Shown here: positions 59,300 through 64,000 of the stretch, one piece after another
Layout of the letters: each line of letters starts with the position of its first letter
Numbering within the stretch: the stretch's first letter is position 1
DNA from: Sulfolobales archaeon Acd1
Lineage (GTDB): Archaea; Thermoproteota; Thermoprotei_A; Sulfolobales; Sulfolobaceae
NCBI GenBank assembly: GCA_000389735.1
Contig: APJY01000001.1
Span: forward strand, 310,001 to 374,000
Reading direction: 5' to 3'
Length of the DNA stretch: 64,000 nucleotides
Notes under the pieces: model-generated
Databases searched by the model: none
The model's input: the letters and a program-made list of their open reading frames with translations, nothing else
What the model was told of the DNA's origin: nothing
Program-made: the position numbers and the translations under genes

Positions 59300-60685
59300 A
59301 TGCTTAACAAAGGCCTCTCGAACGCGGTTTCGTTCATAATAATCATATTACTATTAATATCATTAGCGATACCGGTTCTGTATTATCTCATGAACTTATC
59401 TCAAGCTAACGTCAACAACGCGTTAATCTCGAACAACTACATCTACTTAAAGGAGCTACAGAACAAACAGGTGACCACCGGACACCCTTCGTTCTTTTAC
59501 AGCGGTAATTATATATATGTCGAGTACACTAACGGTACTTTCGTACCTCGGAGTAACATGACAATTGTGGGTATCCTATACTTAAGTAGTAACGGTCTGT
59601 GGGTCAATGTAACTGACTTAAAGTACCCCATCGTGTTGAGTAACAATCAAGCCCTGCAACTACCTTCCTACGTAAAAGGTAGACCTATAATTATCGTGAC
59701 CTCTTTAGGCAATGTTTACTTCCTGCAACCCGGCTCCGCAATAGGGCCTTATTCCTCTACAGTAAGCGCTGGTGGAGTAGAAATACTGACTCAAATATAT
59801 ACTCCCAGCGGCCCTATAATGGTCTCTACAAATGTTACTACTAACATCACCGGGACCTTTAAGAACTACACGACACCGGTCAGTTTTCCGAACACGACAG
59901 GTACGTTCGTAGTAAAGGCGCCGCAATACGTGTACTATCAGGAACCGAACGGTAGCATCATTACGGGTGTGTTTAAGGATTGGGTGCTAATAGGTAAAGC
60001 CGCAGTAAACGGGACCAACACGCTCGCCATACGAGTGACTCTAGAGAACAGTCCACTAGTATTAGTAGCGAACTACACTCCGTTACGGTCGTATATCTCA
60101 TTAACTATACAAACCACCGATAAAAACGTAGGGGTGCAAGTATCCGTTGACGGACGTCCCTACACCGTGTACGGAAGCGCTACAATACAAATTCCCGCCG
60201 GTTACTTCAACGTGACGGTGTTAACGCTGCAGTTCAACGACACTACGCAAAAAGGAAACGGCGTCATCAAATATTACACGTTCAAGAACATACAGTATAA
60301 CGGAAAGACTTACGTTACTTATTCAGCGATACTGTTCGCTCCTCCGAATACGAGTGAAACGCTCTACATCAATTATGTCAATAAATATAATTACTATTAT
60401 GTGACTTTTAATGGCTACAATTTGCCGGGACAAGTGAACGTCATACTGAACGGCACGGTGTATAATTACGGGCAATCCTATTGGATAATAGGCGGTAACT
60501 ACAGTGCCTCTTATACGGGCATATTCAACGGAATTTACACTTATGGCGTAAGAACTTTACAAATTGTCACTCCGCAAGGTTCTCAAACCTACAATTTCCC
60601 CAACATACCACCGTACTTATATATAAGTTCTACAATGACGGTAAACGCTTACTACGGAATCACGTATAAATGGTATCCTTTATAG
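59300..60685 (+). CDS. Second giant pilin-like surface protein
   Basis: A 461-residue protein from the ATG at 59300, which follows a GGTGAT ribosome site; the longer GTG frame from 59270 would overlap the previous gene. The N-terminus MLNKGLSNAVSFIIIILLLI is a class III signal peptide (cleavage after KG). The remainder is Asn/Thr/Tyr-rich beta domain with over a dozen glycosylation sequons and no cysteine. It is a paralogue of the upstream 526-residue protein. Low charge and heavy glycosylation suit an acid-resistant extracellular filament or adhesin. Confidence 0.85.
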   Translation: MLNKGLSNAVSFIIIILLLISLAIPVLYYLMNLSQANVNNALISNNYIYLKELQNKQVTTGHPSFFYSGNYIYVEYTNGTFVPRSNMTIVGILYLSSNGLWVNVTDLKYPIVLSNNQALQLPSYVKGRPIIIVTSLGNVYFLQPGSAIGPYSSTVSAGGVEILTQIYTPSGPIMVSTNVTTNITGTFKNYTTPVSFPNTTGTFVVKAPQYVYYQEPNGSIITGVFKDWVLIGKAAVNGTNTLAIRVTLENSPLVLVANYTPLRSYISLTIQTTDKNVGVQVSVDGRPYTVYGSATIQIPAGYFNVTVLTLQFNDTTQKGNGVIKYYTFKNIQYNGKTYVTYSAILFAPPNTSETLYINYVNKYNYYYVTFNGYNLPGQVNVILNGTVYNYGQSYWIIGGNYSASYTGIFNGIYTYGVRTLQIVTPQGSQTYNFPNIPPYLYISSTMTVNAYYGITYKWYPL

Positions 60686-60695
60686 GGGAGAAAGA

Positions 60696-61166
60696 ATGAG
60701 GGCGCAGTCAGAATACATCGGCTTAATAACATTAGTTATCATAATGGTCATAATATTAATTCCGTTATATTTGTTGCTAATCAACTACCAGGTACCCTCA
60801 GCTAAGAAATACGACTACGCTGGCATAATAAACAAGCAAGTTAACGGAGGAGGGATATTGATATTCTTTAATTCGACTCCTACCAACACACCTTATCTAG
60901 TGGTTTTCAAAGGAAACGGTAACTACACTTTGACAGCCGTGTACTACGATAAAAAAGGCGTATGGTACAACATAACCTCGGCTGTTGAAGCGGTCAAATT
61001 CACGGTCTCTAAGCCACAGACTGTTGGAGGGCTACCCCAACCCTTGATATATAACTTCTCACTACCTCAATACGTGTGGAATTACACCTTAGTCTTGGAG
61101 ATCGAAGGCTTCAACACAACTGTCTTCGCCACCATATATCCGAACGAGACCGCGTTCGCCCCGTGA
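60696..61166 (+). CDS. Small pilin-like protein
   Basis: A 156-residue protein. The N-terminus MRAQSEYIGLITLVIIMVII resembles a class III signal peptide with cleavage near A3, and a Glu at position 6 (mature position 3 or so) recalls the conserved Glu5 of type IV pilins. The beta domain VFKGNGNYTLTAVYYDKKGV and others follow. It is the normal-sized pilin of the operon. GGGGAGA lies just before the ATG as ribosome site, 10 bases after the previous stop. It could be the main filament subunit or a minor tip pilin along with the two giants. Confidence 0.8.
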   Translation: MRAQSEYIGLITLVIIMVIILIPLYLLLINYQVPSAKKYDYAGIINKQVNGGGILIFFNSTPTNTPYLVVFKGNGNYTLTAVYYDKKGVWYNITSAVEAVKFTVSKPQTVGGLPQPLIYNFSLPQYVWNYTLVLEIEGFNTTVFATIYPNETAFAP

Positions 61167-61187
61167 GTTTTTCCCAAATTTATGTAC

Positions 61188-61193
61188 TTTTTT
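61188..61193 (+). terminator. T-run ending the pilin-like operon
   Basis: Six T residues (61188-61193), preceded by another five (61168-61172), follow the last pilin-like gene. The next gene is convergent and ends at 61241, so transcription probably stops here. Confidence 0.4.
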
Positions 61194-61240
61194 CATTGAA
61201 AGGTTGAGGAGTTAGAAAGACAAACCTCTAAAGAAGCGAC

Positions 61241-62059
61241 CTATTTCGCCATTCTTCTAGCTATTACGAACACTATCGTAACGATGGTTATTAGCACTAA
61301 AGACGCCCCCCAGGCTACGTCGTTCAAGTTCGGGTAACCGCTGAACGCGTAAGTGTATATCAGTACCGGTATTCCGGTAACGGGCGTAGTGAAAGACTGT
61401 AAGTAGAGGTTCGCTGTGGAGGAAGTGAGGAAAATTACTGGGGCCGTCTCGCCTATTATCTTAGCGAAGCCTATCAACAGACCGTTTACCATCCCTCTTC
61501 TTCCTATGCGCATGATTAATTTCATTACTTGCCAGGTGGTTAAACCGAGGGAGTAGGCCGCCTCCTCATAGAGCTTCTTCGGTATTCTCAGGGCTTCGCT
61601 GATCTGTATAGTCGAGTAGGGCAACATGACGATTGCCAACGCCGTAGCAGCCGTGATCCCGTTCAATCCTAAACCGAACTCTACGACGAGGATTTCGAAT
61701 ACGACTATACCTACGACAATAGTCGGGAACTCCACCAACAGCTCTAAACTCGCTCTGATCGAGCTAGCTATCTTTGACCTCTCGAAGAACGAAAGGAAAA
61801 CTCCGGCGAATATGGAGATGGGAGCCGAGATCAGCACGGCTAGGGAGACCATGTACAGGGAGCCCTCTAGAGCTGGACCTATGCCGCCTAACCCTTGGCC
61901 GGGATTAGGAGGCAAATCTACAAAGAATCCGGGCCCGTAGCTGATTATAACCTTCAGTCCGTTAACTATTACAGTGTAGAAAAGGAACGCTATAGGAAGC
62001 AAGAATAATACAACTAATGACGTTATAATTGAGACTATTACGGCGTCTTTTACTCTCAA
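61241..62059 (-). CDS. pstA: Phosphate ABC transporter permease PstA
   Basis: A 272-residue permease with six helices. GPALEGSLYMVSLAVLISAP marks the start of the BPD_transp_1 domain. The EAA loop EEAAYSLGLTTWQVMKLIMR contacts PstB, and the following GETAPVIFLTSS is PstA-specific. It overlaps pstC by 4 bases (ATGA). No pstB follows, and the next gene to the left is on the other strand. Codon use is lower in GC than in most of the window, like the pilin-like cluster beside it. Confidence 0.93.
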   Translation of the reverse strand: MRVKDAVIVSIITSLVVLFLLPIAFLFYTVIVNGLKVIISYGPGFFVDLPPNPGQGLGGIGPALEGSLYMVSLAVLISAPISIFAGVFLSFFERSKIASSIRASLELLVEFPTIVVGIVVFEILVVEFGLGLNGITAATALAIVMLPYSTIQISEALRIPKKLYEEAAYSLGLTTWQVMKLIMRIGRRGMVNGLLIGFAKIIGETAPVIFLTSSTANLYLQSFTTPVTGIPVLIYTYAFSGYPNLNDVAWGASLVLITIVTIVFVIARRMAK

Positions 62060-62940
62060 AGTCTCACCCTCAGAATCAACCTAGATATTATCACGAAAGC
62101 AATCCCTATTACGACGAGGAACAACGCGAGCGCGAACATCACGTTGTACTGGATTCCGTACGCGGTTCCGAACTGACTGATGATCAAAGACGGTATCGTG
62201 TAGCCCGGGTCGAGCAGGTTCGGTGAGATGTTCAGTATGTTGCCTATTGTAAGGCTCACCGCCACGGTTTCCCCGACAGCTCTTCCGAACGCTAGTGCGT
62301 ACGCACCTAAGAAGGCCCTTTTAATGTAGGAAAGCTTCAGCACAACTAACTCCCATTTACCTAAACCTAGGGAGTACACGGCCTCGTCAACGGACTTAGG
62401 GACCTGAGAGTAGACTTCCCTGAGGAGGGAGGATGCGAACGGCGTTATCATTATCGCCAACACTATTGAGGCCAGTAATATGCTGGGTCCGTTAGTGATC
62501 CGGTGAAGCCCGAAGAGGGAGTCCAAAAACGCGAACAGCGTGTGGGATAAAAACGGGCCGAGCGACAGAAGACCCCAGAACCCGTATACCACTGTAGGAA
62601 AGGCCGCGAGGAGATCGGAAAGGTTAATTATGAAGCTTTTGATTTTTTTAGGAGAAATATCGTTAACGAAAACGGCAATAGCCGTAGCGAAGGGCGCGGA
62701 TATCGCCACGCTCAGCACTCCCGTCACTACCGTACCGTAAATCGCAGCTAAACCACCGTACTGGTCATTAACAGGATCCCATACGTTTCTAGTGTAAATC
62801 GAAAGACCGAATCTGCCCAGTGCAGGAATAGAACTGTAAACCAATGCACTCAGCAACGACATAAAGGTTAATACTACTAGGGAGGATGGTATAAGTAGAA
62901 AGTAAAAAATTCTTTCTCTTTTTCTCTTGAGTATCATCAC
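62056..62940 (-). CDS. pstC: Phosphate ABC transporter permease PstC
   Basis: A 294-residue permease with six helices. The EAA loop is DEAVYSLGLGKWELVVLKLS, and FGRAVGETVAVSLTIGNI is the PstC/PstA GETxA motif. YGFWGLLSLGPFLSH is typical of PstC. It begins 2 bases after the pstS stop, at GTG 62940 or ATG 62937, with GGTGAG upstream. With PstA it forms the membrane channel for phosphate. Confidence 0.93.
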   Translation of the reverse strand: MMILKRKRERIFYFLLIPSSLVVLTFMSLLSALVYSSIPALGRFGLSIYTRNVWDPVNDQYGGLAAIYGTVVTGVLSVAISAPFATAIAVFVNDISPKKIKSFIINLSDLLAAFPTVVYGFWGLLSLGPFLSHTLFAFLDSLFGLHRITNGPSILLASIVLAIMITPFASSLLREVYSQVPKSVDEAVYSLGLGKWELVVLKLSYIKRAFLGAYALAFGRAVGETVAVSLTIGNILNISPNLLDPGYTIPSLIISQFGTAYGIQYNVMFALALFLVVIGIAFVIISRLILRVRL

Positions 62941-62942
62941 TT

Positions 62943-64000
62943 CTAGCTCACCATAGTGTAGACGGGCATGTTGTTGTAAGATATTAACTTGAGATTTTCT
63001 AGAACTAGTTGTTGAATGTTTGACGGTAACGGGAGGTAACCCGTTGGTAGTTCAGTCTGACCCGTGGTTACCATGTACTTCAGGAATAGGTAGATCGCTT
63101 CTGCCTTAGACTCATCGCTGTAATTGACCTTTACGACTAGCCACGAAAACGTCACTATAGGGTAGGCGTTGTGCGCTTTAACGTTCAGGAAGACTGAGAG
63201 ATACTGAGACAAGTCTTTCGTCAGTGATGATGGAAGTTGAGTTAGATTGGCGTTCTGAACCGCGGTCTCTATGGAAGCTTGACTCGGCTTAACGTACTCG
63301 CCGGTGGACGGGTTCAACACAGCCGCTGCAGTTAAGTTATTCGCTATCGCGTACTGTGCCTCGACGTAGCCAATTGAATATGGGTTTTGTTTTACGTACG
63401 CTGTAACTCCATCGCTTCCCTTACCTCCTAACCCGTTTCCGAGCTGATCAACAGGCCAGTTAACGGTGAAACCGTAACCAACGCCTGAGCTCCTCCAAGA
63501 CTGGGACGAGATGTAGAGCCAGTATGTGAAGACGAAGGTGGTACCGCTACCGTCGCTCCTGTGAACCGCTATTATCTTCTGGTGAGGGAAGTTGAAATTA
63601 GGATTCAACGCCTTTATGGCTGGATCGTCCCAGTACTGAATCTGCCCCAGATAGATCTTCGCTAAAACGTCAGCCGTCAAGTTCAAGGTGCCAGTGAAGC
63701 CTGGAATGTTGTATATTATGTCTACTGCACCCACCACATCGGGGATCGTGAGAATCTCACCGTACTTTTGAGTTAATTGTTGATACAAATTACTGGGCGG
63801 GGGGACATCCGTGGCTCCTATGTCATAAGCACCTTGTAAGAAGTTGTTCACACCCGCTCCACTGCCCACCGCGCTATAAGTCACTTGGATTCCGGGATAC
63901 TTCGACTGAAAGTCCTTTATCCAAACCTGCATGGCCGGATTGACAAACGTGGATCCACCGGCTACGATGCTCGCCGAGATCTGTGGTGGGGCCGTAGTTG
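62943..64000 (-). CDS. pstS: Phosphate-binding protein PstS, cut by the window edge
   Basis: The frame runs unbroken to the right edge (at least 352 residues seen), so the N-terminus with the signal or lipobox is missing. Recognised pieces are the phosphate-binding start SIVAGGSTFVNPAMQVWIKD, VGSGAGVNNFLQGAYDIGATDV, and HRSDGSGTTFVFTYWL, in which Ser/Asp/Gly and Ser/Thr residues bind phosphate as in bacterial PstS. It delivers phosphate to PstC/PstA. It is the first visible gene of the pst operon, and the promoter lies beyond the window. Confidence 0.93.
   Translation of the reverse strand, partial: TTAPPQISASIVAGGSTFVNPAMQVWIKDFQSKYPGIQVTYSAVGSGAGVNNFLQGAYDIGATDVPPPSNLYQQLTQKYGEILTIPDVVGAVDIIYNIPGFTGTLNLTADVLAKIYLGQIQYWDDPAIKALNPNFNFPHQKIIAVHRSDGSGTTFVFTYWLYISSQSWRSSGVGYGFTVNWPVDQLGNGLGGKGSDGVTAYVKQNPYSIGYVEAQYAIANNLTAAAVLNPSTGEYVKPSQASIETAVQNANLTQLPSSLTKDLSQYLSVFLNVKAHNAYPIVTFSWLVVKVNYSDESKAEAIYLFLKYMVTTGQTELPTGYLPLPSNIQQLVLENLKLISYNNMPVYTMVS

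Overview
The window reads as chromosome of a GC-rich member of the Sulfolobales (Crenarchaeota, thermoacidophilic), closest in gene content to Metallosphaera or Sulfodiicoccus. That placement is an inference from content, not from a search. Supporting marks are a zinc-containing 7Fe-type ferredoxin, biotin-dependent acyl-CoA carboxylase genes as used in the 3-hydroxypropionate/4-hydroxybutyrate cycle, an Agl3/SQD1-type UDP-sulfoquinovose synthase, a CtaA-type heme A synthase, class III (PibD-type) pilin signal peptides, and many genes whose TATA box lies about 25-28 bases before the start codon (leaderless mRNA). There is no rRNA, no CRISPR array and no complete insertion sequence.

Layout. 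1-5.3 kb: end of a GtrA-like gene, a CobD-like aminotransferase, a Bat-type regulator, ferredoxin, and a four-gene pyruvate:ferredoxin oxidoreductase operon (gamma-delta-alpha-beta). 5.3-18 kb: a HEAT-like hypothetical protein, two secreted or membrane surface proteins, exonuclease III, a SpoIIM-like membrane protein, TmcA, an MMPL/RND exporter, UDP-sulfoquinovose synthase and heme A synthase. 18-25 kb: MFS transporter, PfpI, an EF-Tu-domain protein without a GTPase domain, tRNA-Gly(UCC), two glycosyltransferases, a LysO-like exporter and a type IV pilin. 25-32 kb: accC-accB-pccB, endonuclease V, a PTP-type phosphatase, a Cas4-like nuclease, an NDP-sugar epimerase and tRNA-Leu(GAG). 32-34 kb: tatA-tatA/B-tatC. 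34-36.3 kb: a KaiC-like ATPase whose 3' end is duplicated around a foreign AT-rich block.

36-55.7 kb: nicotinamidase-like hydrolase, DHH phosphoesterase, Pcm, a two-gene ABC transporter, M32 carboxypeptidase, UbiB-like kinase, Hsp20, a LutAB-like pair, MarR, dCTP deaminase, an RNA m5C methyltransferase, NifX-like and Rdx proteins, SixA, an MBL hydrolase, the UPF0210/ACT pair and a VapBC toxin-antitoxin. 55.9-61.2 kb: five secreted or pilin-like proteins with visibly lower GC. 61.2-64 kb: pstA, pstC and a partial pstS.

The most unusual structure is at 35.0-36.3 kb. The last 69 coding bases of the KaiC-like gene plus 12 more are repeated exactly (81 bp) 1202 bp downstream. The AT-rich DNA between the copies holds one intact DUF981-like membrane gene flanked by the cut-off start of a flavoprotein gene and the cut-off end of an Fe-S oxidoreductase gene, all on one strand, as if a slice of another archaeon's operon had been captured. 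The second main candidate is the operon at 57.4-61.2 kb. It encodes very large pilin-like proteins with no assembly ATPase or platform protein beside them.
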